64,000 bases of DNA from Rhizophagus irregularis (lineage: Eukaryota; Glomeromycota; Glomeromycetes; Glomerales; Glomeraceae), in NCBI RefSeq assembly GCF_026210795.1, contig NC_089435.1, positions 62,001-126,000 on the forward strand, in the 5' to 3' direction. This document shows positions 24,173 through 36,039 of the stretch, piece by piece (the first letter of the stretch is position 1; every line of letters begins with the position of its first letter). The notes below the pieces were generated by a model. It was not told the origin of the DNA and made no database searches. It was given only the letters and a program-made list of their open reading frames with translations. Both the position numbers and the translations under genes were made by a program.

Positions 24173-24420
24173 TTTTACGTACCGTAATCGTTGCGGAATA
24201 TTACGCTCAAAATCCTTCGAAAATTTACGTACCGTAATCGTTACGAAATATTACGCTCGAAATCCTTCGAAAATTTACGTACCGTAATCGTTGCGAAATA
24301 TTACGCTCGAAATCCTTCGAAAATTTACGTACCGGAATCATTACAAAATATTACGCTCGAAATCCTTCGAAAATTTACGTACCGTAATCGTTGCGAAATA
24401 TTACGCTCGAAATCCTTCGC
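24173..24420. repeat. 50-bp tandem repeat, five copies
   Basis: Copies start with ACCGTAATCG at exactly 24181, 24231, 24281, 24331 (ACCGGAATCA) and 24381. The unit also holds ATTACGCTCGAAATCCTTCG. Short overlapping ORFs here are artefacts of the 50-bp period, which changes frame each copy. Confidence 0.9.
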
Positions 24421-24479
24421 ACCTAGAGTTTCAAACCGGATTTATTTTTAAATCCGGATTAGATATGAATAAACCGGAT

Positions 24480-24590
24480 GCCTTCGGATTTTTCAAAAAG
24501 GTTGGGACACTTAGCAAAATTTAAAGAACTCGGAAATATTCGGTAAAGTTAAAATTATACGCTAATTCTGCGGCTTATATGAAAAGTGTT
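24480..24590. repeat. dispersed repeat shared with 33430
   Basis: ACTTAGCAAAATTTAAAGAA, CTCGGAAATATTCGGTAAAG and following bases recur with few changes at 33430-33500, upstream of the second tnp2 gene. Confidence 0.5.
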
Positions 24591-24719
24591 ATGCTCAGTT
24601 ATACATGCGCCATATTGTGCGCATAAATCGGGTATAGTTTATGATAATCTTAATCTTTGAATCTTACCTGTCTTTACTAATAAAAAAATTTTTTTTTCAG
24701 CGAGACTTTTCCCAATTTA

Positions 24720-24975
24720 ACATCTAAAAAGCTTTCTGCAAGATATAAAGAACGTTTTTGTTAATGCTCCTACACGAAGACGTACACAGTTCACTTAAAA
24801 GAACATGGAATTGCATCACCACGTAAAATTCCGTTACCTAATGCAACACGGTGGAATTCTTAGTTTCGACTGATTTTTATGCTAAAGATTATATGAAGCT
24901 GAATTGCGAGTTAATACCAGAAATGAAAAAAATAGCGAAAATTCATGCTATTTTACAAGATAATCAACAAAGGGG
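24720..24975 (+). pseudogene. hAT-like transposase fragment
   Basis: Pieces in three frames together resemble the internal hAT region: FVNAPTRRR, then HLKEHGI and LPNATRWNS, then TDFYAKDYMKLN and LIPEMKKI. There are at least two frameshifts plus TAA and TAG codons (the TAG follows TRWNS, where Trp is expected). Fully decayed. Confidence 0.5.
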
Positions 24976-25374
24976 TAATTACCATCAGGGTAGTAATTAC
25001 TACCATTTTTCATTTTATTTCACCTTTTTCAAAAGAATTTGTTCATACTCTCGATTTTTTTCAACAAAAAAATTCGCCTATTTTCCCCTTTATTGACCAC
25101 GACTTCAGCATCTTGATTCTTACTTACAGCTAGTTTTTTGTTAATTTAGTTTTTTTTTCATATTTTTTGCTTTATTAAGCTAATTAACCAACAAAATATC
25201 ACCAATAAACAAAATCAAAATACTAGTTTATTACAAACATATTTTATAAATTTTATCACAACAAAAAATCATCGTCCCTGGTACGTATATGTGATATCTG
25301 CTTCGAATTTTACTGAATAACTACATATGTATACTTTTTTAGTATTCGCATCAGGATTTAATCAGATTTATCAA

Positions 25375-26440
25375 AAAATTTGCCGACGGGCTTTAATTTA
25401 TTGGTTTTTATATTTTATGTTTATTTTACTGAAAATTTTTGGATACTTTTAAAATATATCGTGTTTTTCTGCGGTTTCGATCTTTGTTCCACGTACCATT
25501 TTAGACCCTGATCGATATTTGTTTCACGTACTATTTTAGACCCTGATCGATATTTGTTTTACGTACTATTTTAGACTCTAATCCACATATATTGATATTG
25601 GTTCCACGTAGGTACATTTATAATAACCCGAGTATGATTAATACTTTTTCTTAGATTTTTTTTATATCCACATATGTAGACCCAAATCCACGTGTTCTTC
25701 TCCACATACATCGATATTGGTTCCACATAGGTACATTTATAATAACCCGAGTATGATTAATACTTTTTCTTAGATTTTTTTTATATCCACATATGTAGAC
25801 CCAAATCCACGTGTCCTTCTCCACATACATCGATTTGATTCCACGTAGGTACAAAAAATTTGCTGACGGGCTTTAATTTATTGGTTTTTATATATTATGT
25901 TTATTTTACTGAAAATTTTTGGATACTTTTTAAATATATCTTATTTTTCTGGGGTTTCGATCTTTGTTCCACGTACTATTTTAGACCCTGATCCACATAC
26001 ATTGATATTGGTTCCACGTAGGCACATTTAATAACTTCTGGGTATGATTTATACTTCTTCTTAGATTTTTTTATATCCACATATATATTTAATAATTCGT
26101 AACCATTAGTATTGATTGAGCTCAGGGGATTTGTTTTTATTTTTTATATTGGCATTAACAGGTCGCAGGAAAAATGAAAATTTTCGTATATTTTCAAAAT
26201 TTATCGTTTTTTCCGACTTTTACAGTACTATTTTAGTCCCTGATCCACGTATGTACATTCATATTAATTCATAACCATTAAATATTATTAAGCTTTTCCA
26301 CATACATCGATATTGGTTCCACGTGGATACATTTATAGCAACTTCTAAGTTTTTCCTAATTTAGATTTTTTTATATCCACGTATGTACATTTAATATTCA
26401 TAAATACCGTAAAATAAAGACTTGCTCAATATTTTTTTTC
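25375..26440. repeat. duplicated non-coding blocks
   Basis: A segment starting ATTTGCCGACGGGCTTTAAT (25378) recurs at about 25858. Within the interval a 119-bp unit (TAATAACCCGAGTATGATTA, 25621 and 25739) is tandemly repeated. TTCCACGTA, TTTTAGACCCTGATC and TTTTTATATCCACATATG recur to about 26390. No gene seen. Confidence 0.7.
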
Positions 26441-26500
26441 GTGAGGATTCTTACCTTATCATAAATTTTATAATTCTTTATTATCATCAACATTACAAAC

Positions 26501-27689
26501 ATGTCCGGAGATAGATCAGAATTTCGAAATAAAATTCAAAAACTTCTATCGGCGGGTGAAGAAACATCAAACAAACGCCGAGGTATTGAAAGTAGTATGA
26601 GTAGCACGAGTAGCATGAGCGAAAATAGCTATGAAGTTTTTAATGGTATGCAAATATTTGAATATTATCGTTTTTTAAAATTATGATAATTTATATTTTA
26701 TAACAAAAATTTATTTTATTAGAACAACTCATAAAACTCAACAAAAAGGTTGATAATATGATAGAACAAAATAAACAGTTCAACACTAAATTAATCGAGG
26801 AGAACGTAAAAACCAATAAACATTTGGAATTTTTATGCAATAGAATGAAGCATATTGAGGAGATGGTCGAATCTGATAATTCCGGTGATAATAACTTCAT
26901 AAAGGTTAGTCTAGCTTTTTTAAATTTTAAAGTCATATACATATTATAACTCAAATTATATTTCTTTAGACCATAATAAAAGATGTTGCTAAAGCAACAT
27001 TTAATATAAGTATATACCCTACCAAAGAAGAATTATGAGAAGCAACTGAGGAATTTCTCAAAATTCGACATCAAGACTTTTACAACAAATTCACTACTAA
27101 AACGCAGTGGATTTCATATTTTAACAACAAAATTTGTCCAGAAGTAAATTTTTTATATTTAATATTTACGTTTTAGAAAACTAATAAATAATAATAATCT
27201 TTTTTTTTAATAAAAGCTTCTATCAAAACAAAGATCCCTACGAAGTTGCTTGACAACTAAAGCTAGAGATGCTTTATTCAGCTATTTTGGAGAAGTAATT
27301 TTGCCACCCATCAATACTAACACTTCATCAGCAGGGATAATTGAATGGAAAAATCATCCTGCAGTGGCTGAATGTTACAATAAACTTTTTAATCAAAATG
27401 GAAGTTTGGGCGTGCTTACGCGAATACTTGAAAGAGTATTCGCTGGAGAATATCCATCTTCTTTGCATCTCGCCTTCGTAACAGCCACGTTCGCAGTATT
27501 ATTGGACCCAAAGTCTAAAACAATACAAACAAATGAAAATACAATGAAAAATAAAATAGAATATTATATGGTAAATTTCATAATTTTGAACTTAAATTGT
27601 AATAATGGTATCTATTTATTAACTAATTTATTTAAATTATTAACGGTCAGAATTTATTAGATGATGATAGAACAAACGGCAAAAACTAA
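26501..27689 (+). CDS. hypothetical protein, five exons, one in-frame TGA
   Basis: Exons 26501-26645, 26723-26904, 26970-27143, 27217-27570 and 27651-27689 join without a phase error (298 codons including the stop). No known enzyme domain is seen. Residues 1-50 are Ser-rich. Exon 2 is a Lys/Asn-rich coiled coil (LIKLNKKVDNMIEQNKQFN). Exon 3 has KDVAKATF and WISYFNNKI. Exon 4 has SLRSCLTTKARDALFSYFG and VILPPINTN. The type resembles an expanded Glomeromycotina family; function unknown. The only defect is a TGA at 27036-27038 (KEEL-stop-EATEEF), which could be a decayed CGA. AT-rich DNA with small repeats flanks it. Either a recent pseudogene or a gene with one nonsense allele. Confidence 0.65.
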
Positions 27690-28367
27690 AAAATATATTA
27701 ATTCCGTAAGTAAAAAAATTCTTCTTTTTCGATAATATTATATCCTTTTTCCTTTAAAGGTTCTGACTAATTAATATAATTCTTTTCTATATTACTAAAT
27801 TTAACAAGTGTGCATGTTTTTCAATTTTGAATGGGGGAGGTGCTGATGGAAATATGTTTTTTTTAAAGTAAAGGGCTTAGCAAGAATTTTATATATAAAA
27901 ATTTGCAAATTTTTTGTAACAAACCAAATAAAATTTTCAATTCAATAATAAATTTAAGGCAAATTTGACTTTTTACTTCATGTGCCGATCTCTGGAAATA
28001 ATCGAAATATGATCGGCTTTTATCGGCCGATCATTTATCCAATTCTAGTAAAATTTTATTCAATTTGGCTGATCCGGGATCAAAGATTTTTAAAGAAAAC
28101 TTCAATAAAATAAAAACAATAAAATAAAAACGTATTTTGTGGTGAAAAAACATATTTTTTATTAATTACGTGCAAAAAAAAAGATCAAAGTAACAAATTT
28201 TTGTGGATCGGCTGATCTTAATGAGATTCACGGCCGTATGATAAATAATTTTATATGTAAATATGGCCATTTTTACTGAAGGAAATAAAAATTTGCGTAT
28301 AAATACGGTCATTTTTACCAAAGGCAATAGCAAGTAAATAATTCAAATCCTATACAAATACCTTAAA
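27690..28367. other. non-coding DNA with GATCGGC repeats
   Basis: No gene seen. GATCGGCTTTTATCGGCCGATC (around 28012) and related GATCGGCTGATC (28206) suggest transposon subterminal DNA. A TATGGTCATTTTTAC-like piece recurs at 28262 and 28302. Confidence 0.4.
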
Positions 28368-28511
28368 ATGATACCCCAGGAATGCCCATATTGCTCAAGA
28401 ACATTTTCCTCCAAATCTGGATATACTCAACATGTTAAACATTGTGTTCCTCCTGTAATTGTTAGTGATAGTGAATCGGATCTCGTAACTGATATTAATA
28501 TGTTTATTTAA
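28368..28511 (+). pseudogene. C2H2 zinc-finger N-terminus, truncated
   Basis: ORF of 47 codons with one classical C2H2 finger (CPYCSRTFSSKSGYTQHVKH) followed by an acidic tail (VSDSESDLVTD). Such a single N-terminal finger begins many fungal tnp2/Plavaka-type transposases. The frame runs straight into the palindromic array and stops there, so the rest of the gene is absent or displaced. Confidence 0.55.
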
Positions 28512-29362
28512 AGCAATTGATTAAACAATGGTAAGAAAATTTCGAGCGAATTTTTCTTGCCATTGTTCAAAGTATACAATTGTTTATTTTTAAAGCAATT
28601 GATTAAACAATGGCAAGAAAAGTTCGCTCGAAATTTTCTTGCCATTGTTTAATCAATTGCTTTAAAAATAAACAATTGTATACTTTGAACAATGGCAAGA
28701 AAAATTCGCTCGAACATTTCTTGCCATTGTTTAATTCAAGTCTATTGTTTTTTTTTAAAGCAATCGATTAAACAATGGCAAGAAAAATTCGCGCGAATTT
28801 TTCTTGCCATTGTTCGAAGTATATCATTGTTTATTTTTAAAGCAATTGATTAAACAATGGCAAGAAAATTTCGCTCGAACTTTTCTTGTCATTGTTCAAA
28901 GTATACCATTGTTTTTTTTTCAAAGTAATTGATTAAACAATGGCAAGAAAAATTCGCTCGAACATTTCTTGCCATTGTTTAACTCAAGTCTATTATTGTT
29001 TTTTTTTTTAAAGCAATTGATTAAACAATGGTAAGAAAAATTCGCGCGAACTTTTCTTGCTATTGTTCGAAGTATACCATTGTTTTTTTTAAAGCAATTG
29101 ATTAAACAATGACAAGAAAAATTCGCGCGAACTTTTCTTGCTATTGTTCAAAGTATACCATTGTTTTTTTTAAAGCAATTGATTAAACAATGGTAAGAAA
29201 ATTTCGCTTGAACTTTTCTTCTTGCTATTGTTCAAAGTATATCATTGTTTTTTTTTAAAGCAATTGATTAAACAATGGCAAGAAAAGTTCGCGCGAACTT
29301 TTCTTGCCATTGTTCAAAGTATACCATTGTTTATTTTTAAAGCAATTGATTAAACAATGACA
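28505..29362. repeat. palindromic satellite array A (82-bp unit)
   Basis: About eleven units, mostly direct, with a period of 80-87 bp. Each unit has a near-perfect palindrome: arm AAACAATGGCAAGAAAAATT, centre TTCGnnCGAA, inverse arm. A spacer CAAAGTATACCATTGTTTTT and AAAGCAATTGATT follows. The unit at 28771-28814 is a perfect 44-bp palindrome. Arms vary together in several units. The same unit builds array B on the other side of the tnp2 gene pair. Confidence 0.92.
28520..28735. repeat. 216-bp long palindrome inside array A
   Basis: At 28627/28628 the array flips orientation. Roughly 108 bp on each side are near-perfect inverse copies, a long potential cruciform made of one and a half units per arm. 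Confidence 0.85.
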
Positions 29363-29844
29363 AAGAAATATTTATTGAATAAATAAAACATAAATTTGTT
29401 AACAAGATATCCATTATCTTAATTAATTTAACGAAATTTGGCCAAAAACCAAAATTTTTACCATTATCAGACACGCAAATTTAATGATTACATATTTATA
29501 TCTGTGTACCCGCCGTAACGTATACCTATATGTATAAAATCGATAACATTTAACCGTAGTACCGATCACGTGTATGTTTATCGCAACTGGTTCAATTACG
29601 TCAAAAAAATTATTATTTTACGACAAAAAAAAATTTGAAATTCTCGTTTATTTATTATGAAACCAATATAAAGATTTATTGAACTCGAAAATATTAGCGA
29701 TTGAAACTTAATTTTCCTTAAATTTAGGCCTTTATAAAGTTAAAAGTAAATTGACATTCCCGATCATCAAAATAAATAAAAATTTACAAAAACTTTATTC
29801 TTATAAAGATGAAAAAATGTTATTTTATTATCAGCTTGCAGTTA
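29363..29844. other. non-coding AT-rich DNA
   Basis: Lies between array A and the 3' end of the transposase gene. No ORF or clear repeat; probably the 3' untranslated and subterminal DNA of the block. Confidence 0.35.
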
Positions 29845-32800
29845 TTACCAGTTTGCATATTTGTCTATTATATAATAATTTTTTTTATCATACACTTCAA
29901 AAAATCCAACAGTTCTATCAATACCAATTACTTCCACATATTGTAGAGGACCGAAGCAATCAAAAAATTTTAAATTTCCAATATTTTTCTCAAATTTTTT
30001 GATTTTTCAAATATATGCAAACATTCGTTCTTGATTTTGCATATTATGGAGCATGAAATATTCAACTTGTCCAAAAGTCTCCTCTTCTTGTTCATCAATA
30101 GTTAAGTTAATCTATAATAAAATTTTCTGTTTAATATTTGAATGATATTTATAATAATTATAAAATCTAATTATCAATTTCTTACAGCGACACAATAATC
30201 ATTTCGACTACTATCATTTTCTTTTTTCCACCATTTAGAAGATACAATATTGCCATCTTTTGTACGAAGTTTCCCATACTTCATATAACTTTCTTCAATG
30301 TCCTAAATAATAAATAATGATATTACATCTGTAAAAGTATTCAAAAATAAATAAATATACAATGCAAAGTAGTTATAATTAAAAATTACTCTAATATCCC
30401 TGGCGTTTTTTTGGAATATAGCTGCATAGCATTGCTTTAATTTTATAGCCTCATTTTTTGTTAGTTTACAATTAACACACGGAGAATAAAATTCATACTG
30501 ATTATCATATACAATACTAGACTTTACCCTATGCGATGGCCATGTTTTTTCCTTTTCTTTGAAATTGGAAAAAACTTTTTCATCATACGTTGGTAAAAAT
30601 TGTAGATACTTAAACCTTTCTTGCAGCAACACATTATTAATTAAATTCACATATGGAAGTTTTCGAGAGCTAATAAGTGGAATTAACATTCCACAATACC
30701 TTTCCATCGGAAATTGCCAAAATCCACGACAAGGACTAAGATCTTCAATACAATCTCCTATATGCAGAGAGTAATGAAAAGAAATTAAATACACCGGCAA
30801 TCTTTCTCCTTCTAACCCGTATGAACTATTATTATAAAAAGACATGTTAATTAATGTATAAAATATTATTATATAATTCCATAAAGATGATACCTTGCAT
30901 AATGATTATAAAATTGTATCAATAAATTTCGGATTTTATCTAGATCTTCAAAATCTATTCGAGGTTGAATACATAACTGAACAGCTTCAACAAAATTTGA
31001 CCATCCTAAGAAGTAACTATTATTTTAAATTATTTAAATAAGCTTTCCTTTATTATCAATTTTTTAACAATTAACTCTTTTTATTTATTATTACCTTTGT
31101 GGCAGCCTTCCTTTTAATAATGGTAAAGAAAATAAAATAATCCAATTTGCCCATTCCACAGCTTTAAACCCAGCCGAATGTTTAATGATATTGCGTGGAG
31201 GACGTCCAATATCAGATGGCATATTAGATCTATTTTTTTCCATGATTTCACCAATTTCAATCCATGTTTTAGAACTTATTGTATAATTATTTGAATTCCG
31301 TTCATCATTTTTTGGATAGAATTTTCCTATTCAATGTCGAAACATGTGAGGTGCAATGTTTTTGAAAAAAAGGTGCATTATATCCACTGGAAATGAACGC
31401 GGAAATTTTATAGAAGATAACTCAAATAATATACTCTTTCCTTTAATTCCTAATTTTTTTTTATTAAACAAGAATTTTAAAAATTCAGAAAATATATTAA
31501 TCAATTTTACTATGAGTTTATTTAAAATATTGAACTAACCGCAGTTACGTATATAAGTTTCTCTACAATCTCCTTTCAGATGTTCTATTTGATTTATGCT
31601 AGTCAGCATCTCATCATGTGTTCGAATTGGTAATCGTATAGGATCAATATTTTGTTGTAATGGATAATATACATGTCTATTCATTTCATTTAAAGTTCCT
31701 CGAAGATTACAGAATCTGCAACCTGAATATGAATTATGTCCCGTTAAATATAAAATTTTTGAAAGAACAGGAAGATCTCCAGTCCAAGCTAATATGTGAG
31801 CACGTAAAGTAAAATATTCTTTTTTGTTTCCATCATAACATAATATTCCATCTGTAAATACAAAAATATGATTAATAAATATTATATTAATTATTATTTT
31901 TCATATTTTTTAATATACCTTGTAATATTTTCATCTCTTGAATTAATGGATAGAGAAATGAATTAAAATCTTGAGGTTGTTTTGGCCCTGGGATTATTAA
32001 TGTTACCATTAAATTTTCTTTTTTTACCCTTAATTCTTGAGGCAAATTATTATTTATAAAAAGAAATACCCAACAGTCATCAGTTTTTTGTCGAAATATT
32101 TGATAACCGTCACAAGATGCAGTAAATGCAACATCTCTAGGATCGGGAAAATATGCATCATTTAATAACTCTTTATAAATCAGCCCATCAAAAATATCAC
32201 CTATGTCCCTATGAACAAGATCTCCTATATTATTAGTATAGTTATGCCTATATAATAATTCTTTGGATCTTTTAGAGTTTTTAAATTGAAGCTTTAAACG
32301 CTCAATTATAGAGACAAAAGGTAAATTTTTTCTTGATTTACCATTACTATAATATCGGTTCTCTTTACAAAATTTACACTTTCTTTCATTTTCTAAAACT
32401 CCTACGAACGCATAACATGAATTGACACACATATCGTATATTTTTGGTTCAATTCCTACTATCGAACCAAGTATTTTTTTTATTTTATTTAAGCTCATTT
32501 TATTTCTATTGAAAGCTTTATATATATTATTAAATGCAGCTTCAGAAAAATTAAAATTTGATTTCACATATAAAAGCCTTAATCCTTCAAGTAATTCATC
32601 AGAAATAATTGTATTATCTAAAAAATTTATCATTATTGTTAATAAATAGTTAATGTATTTAAATACTATTAATAATTTATTTTGGAATTCACCTTCTTCA
32701 TTATCAGCATTAGAATTTATGTTATCAGATTCTGATTCATTTTGAGAATCAGAAATTGAATCATCATTTTCATAATAATAATAATGATCATTTTCATAAT

Positions 32801-33173
32801 TATTAGTTTTCTCATTTTCTTCATTTTGGAAACTAAAATCATCATTAGTTTCTTCTGGAATTTCTTCATTATCACACATTTCCATATATGATCGTTTATT
32901 TTCTTCTTCATTATCACTTGTCACCATAAATGATCGTTCATTTTCTTCATACAAGTCTTCTTCACGTAAGTTTTCTTCACGTAAGTTTTCTTCGTATAAA
33001 TTTTCCTCTTCAGAATGATAAAAATTTTCTTCAGGATGAAGTCTTTGGTATTCATCTTCTAGAGCTTGTGCCTCTTTTTCTTCTAATAAATGTCGAGCTA
33101 CTGTTGTCCTATGAAGTACTCTTCCCTTACCATTTGATAAATTTAAACAATGTTTACATTCACACTTAGGCAT
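29845..33173 (-). CDS. tnp2-type transposase, seven exons, two in-frame TGAs
   Basis: Exons (-): 33173-31919, 31851-31540, 31449-31095, 31016-30894, 30825-30390, 30302-30186, 30111-29845. All junctions are GT-AG and keep phase; total 955 codons. Order: Cys-rich N-terminus (CECKHCLNLSNGKGRVL), an acidic Glu/Asn region (about 60-165), a Cys cluster (CKFCKENRYY), then the tnp2 domain with DVAFTASCDGYQIF, LPQELRVKKENL, IIPGPKQPQDFNSFL, TLRAHILAWTGDLP, GCRFCNLRG, FPVDIMHLFFKNIAPHMF and FWQFPMERYCGML. Defects are only two TGA codons: 31331-31333 (after HMFRH, where I expect Trp) and 30007-30009 (after MFAYI). It is divergent from the accessory gene at 33897 and flanked by satellite arrays. The best-preserved DNA transposase in the window. 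Confidence 0.85.
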
Positions 33174-33896
33174 AATTTCAATTAGGAAAAAAATATATTT
33201 ATTTAATGGTTTTTTAATTTAATAAAGTTTATTATATGTATTTGGAGAGTTTTATCACATATAATTTGTTAGTACTTTCTTTGAATTCGCTTTCTTTATA
33301 TATATATTCGAGAGTTTGGTATATTATCCCGACATTCTAAATCCCGACATTTCATAAGCCCGACACTTAATAAGCTCGAAATACAAATATCGAAATGAAA
33401 AATCTTGAAATTTATTATAACTGATTTCATAATGTACGGGACTTAGCAAATTTTAAAGAACTCGAAAATATTCGGTAATATTCGGTAAAGCTCAAAATAA
33501 ACTCTAAAATTAACGTATAACATAATTACATTATATAGTATATACAATTATACTTTATACTACGCCATCATATATATGTGTATATATGTCCCGTGTTATA
33601 TATCTTTTCTACAATAACCCGACTAGCTGAGTAACCTGAGTACCCGACAATCCCGACAATAAATGATGGGCTGAGATCCGTCCTTTTAAAGTGTTTGTGC
33701 CCCTATGATCGCTACATATAGGCAGGTCATGTTTCACATTGTTTCACGTATCTGTTTACACGGGGGGACGTACGTGATTTTAATTTATCACCTGATGTTA
33801 ATAAACCCCAGTCATCATAAAAATCCACGTATTTTTCCTACTTTTTTCTCTTTAACATTTATACGTTTACGATACGTTCGATACTTTTACGTGACT
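33174..33896. promoter_or_regulatory. divergent region between transposase and accessory gene
   Basis: Holds several CCCGACA/CCCGACAA motifs (33334-33373, 33635-33660) and the dispersed repeat also found at 24480. Both genes start at its edges, so both promoters must lie here. The same divergent arrangement is seen in the CACTA element at 3380-3935. Confidence 0.45.
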
Positions 33897-34318
33897 ATGA
33901 GCAATAATAATGATCTCCAAGAACAATTGGACCTTATCAAGAAACAAAATGAAGCTTTATTGGAAAAAATAAAGTATGTGTATGAAAAATAAGGATTTTT
34001 ATGCAACTCTTCATAAATTTTATTAAAAAAAAATTTATTTTCAGTTCTCTGGATAGTACTTTTTCGTTTCCCACAACAATAACAAGTTATAATAGACCTT
34101 CTACAGCGTTAAGTTTCCAAAGGCCTTCCTCCACAGTGAGTACGCGAAGACCCTCCACGTCATTCACAGCGAGTACGCGAAGACCCTCCACGTCGTCGTC
34201 CATAACTTCTGTTGCTGTAAGCCCTTCCACATCATTCACAGCGAGTACGTGAAGACCCTCCACGTCGTCATCCATAACTTCTGTTGTTGTGAGCCCTTAT
34301 TATTATTACTGTATTTAA
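33897..34318 (+). pseudogene. accessory protein N-terminus with STRRPSTS repeats
   Basis: Exon 1 (33897-33973) encodes a coiled coil, MSNNNDLQEQLDLIKKQNEA. An intron with TTTTCAG at 34041-34044 joins in frame to a Ser/Thr/Pro-rich exon with repeats of STRRPSTSFTA. The third repeat has TGA (34250-34252) exactly where the two preceding repeats have CGA (AGTACGCGAAG versus AGTACGTGAAG). The frame then stays open to TAA 34316. Low complexity; function unknown. Probably the 5' part of the gene whose exons continue to 35652. Confidence 0.6.
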
Positions 34319-34374
34319 TTATTTAAGTTATTTATTTATTTTTTAAATATATCATTAAAAGACACATAGTTTTA

Positions 34375-35652
34375 TACAAAAGCCAAAAAAGAAGTATATT
34401 TCAAAAGCTGATATGTTAAACGCGTTAAATATTTCGAATGAAGTGTATACGACATGTGTGGTGCGTATATACATAAATAATTTGGTTATACAAAACAAGA
34501 CTTTAATAATCAATAAAACTAGGCTGCAATGCGCATATGCGCTGATTATCAGCTTGAATACAATTATGCCTATAAAGACATTCCTAAGAACATTTTATTC
34601 AAAATAATCGAAAAGGTAATTTTTATTTGTTTTATAGATTTTTTTTTATAAATATAATGAAATAATAACCTTTTCTTAGTTTAAATTAAGAACGAAAGAC
34701 TTACATATACCATTCGGCTTTAATGATTGGTTTGCGTATGAATTGTTAAAAAAACACGTCCAACATGTCCGTGAGTATATTTGTTTTTTTCTTTTTTTTT
34801 AAAAAAAAAAGAAAAGATCAAAAATCTAATTTATATTTAATTTATATTAATGAAAGGCGATCATAAAGCCAAGAATAGAAATGGATATTTTAAGAAAAGG
34901 AATCAAGACGAGGAAGAAGAAGAAGTTAGAAATGAGGAACAAGAAGAAGAGGAAGGAAGTTAAGAAATGAGGAACAAGAAGTAGAGGAAGAGGAAGAAGT
35001 TAGAAATGAGGAACAAGAAGAAGAGGAAGAGGAAGAATTAGAAATGAAGAACAAGAAGAAGAGAAAGAGGAAGAAGTTAGAAATGAGGAACAAGAAGAAG
35101 AGGAAGAGGAAGTTAGGAATGAGGAACAAGAAGAGGAGATTAGAACTGTAATAATCAGAATTGAAGGAAACGAAGAAATCCGAAATAGAAATGAAGAAAA
35201 TGATGTTGAAGACGAAGATCAAGGTATAATTATATTGTAACAAATCAACCATAGGAAATGACTTAATTTAATGTTTGTGATTAATGTTTGTGATTTTTAT
35301 TATTTAGCAAAAAAACGAACCGGAGAACCTATGAAAAGTAAAATTTTTTTTTATAAAATGATTATATTTTAATTTAAATAAAAATAATTAAATGTATTTT
35401 TTTTTTCTATTAATAGAGGATTCAAACAACAAACGATTGAAAGTTACAAGTAAAATTACAAGTAAAAAAATTTTTTATAATTAATTAATTTAAATAAAAT
35501 AACTTCTAATATTTTTTCTTATTTATTACATTAGACGGACGAAGCCTGCGTAGAAGACCTATGGCCGTTAATAAAGAAGAGGTCAATCGTAGTGCCAGTG
35601 GGGTTGTTAGTACCAGTAATAAGAACAATAAAAAGAAAACCAAGAAAAAATA
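34375..35652 (+). pseudogene. accessory protein, central and C-terminal exons
   Basis: Pieces in order: ISKADMLNALNISNEVYTT with RIYINNLVIQNKTL (about 34389-34530), YAYKDIPKNILFKIIEK (to 34615), FGFNDWFAYELLKKHVQHV (34680-34775), an acidic exon with RNEEQEEE repeats (34855-35220), two very short basic exons, and a basic C-terminus (SLRRRPMAVNKEEVNRS, KKKTKKK) ending TAA 35652. A frameshift lies in 34530-34555 and more lie in the acidic repeats. I know similar proteins from Glomeromycotina but no function. Acidic and basic tails and the position opposite the transposase suggest a DNA-binding partner. Confidence 0.45.
34905..35145. repeat. purine-rich coding minisatellite (RNEEQEEE)
   Basis: Units GTTAGAAATGAGGAACAAGA plus variable GAAGAG/GAGGAA codons, 40-65 bp apart, five copies. 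Length changes between units cause frame slips. Confidence 0.75.
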
Positions 35653-35659
35653 ATCATTT

Positions 35660-36030
35660 ACTTTTTTTTATAAACTAAAATAAAAAATGTTTTAAATTTG
35701 TAATGTTCGCAAATAATCACCAGCCTCTATAAAAAATTTCATACGTTATAGCGTATTTTCTATAGATACGGTATTTTTTTATATTATTTTTATTATAAAT
35801 TTTACAACTTTATGAACTTTATATTAAATACTACATTTTAAACCCATATGTTTATAATGTATACTTCGACACTAGTATGCACTACCCAAAAATTTACTGA
35901 TGTAAAGAAAAATTCACAAGAATTTTCATTAATACTGTTTAATTTTTAAGTTCAAAGTCCGATTGATAATACTGTTATACTGTTTAATTTTTAAAGCTCA
36001 ATTATAAACAAATTTAATAAATTAGTATTA
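35660..36030. repeat. ATACGGTAT/ATACGT repeats next to array B
   Basis: CATACGTTATAGCGTATTTT and CTATAGATACGGTATTTTT match the repeat family at 23630-24000, where a satellite half-unit also follows. This points to a common parent element. Confidence 0.5.
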
Positions 36031-36039
36031 AGATTTTAA

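Noticed and set aside
28505-29362. CRISPR array
   Set aside because: Units are palindromic throughout, spacers are not unique, there are no cas genes, and the DNA is eukaryotic.
29751-30002. 83-codon plus-strand ORF
   Set aside because: It is antisense to the last exon of the tnp2 transposase, which has clear homology and splice support.
15464-34252. Reassignment of UGA to tryptophan to explain many in-frame TGAs
   Set aside because: Retrotransposon genes and the intact exons use TGG for Trp, some lost Trp codons became TAG (12182, near 24865), and two TGAs align with Arg codons. Mutational decay explains the pattern better.
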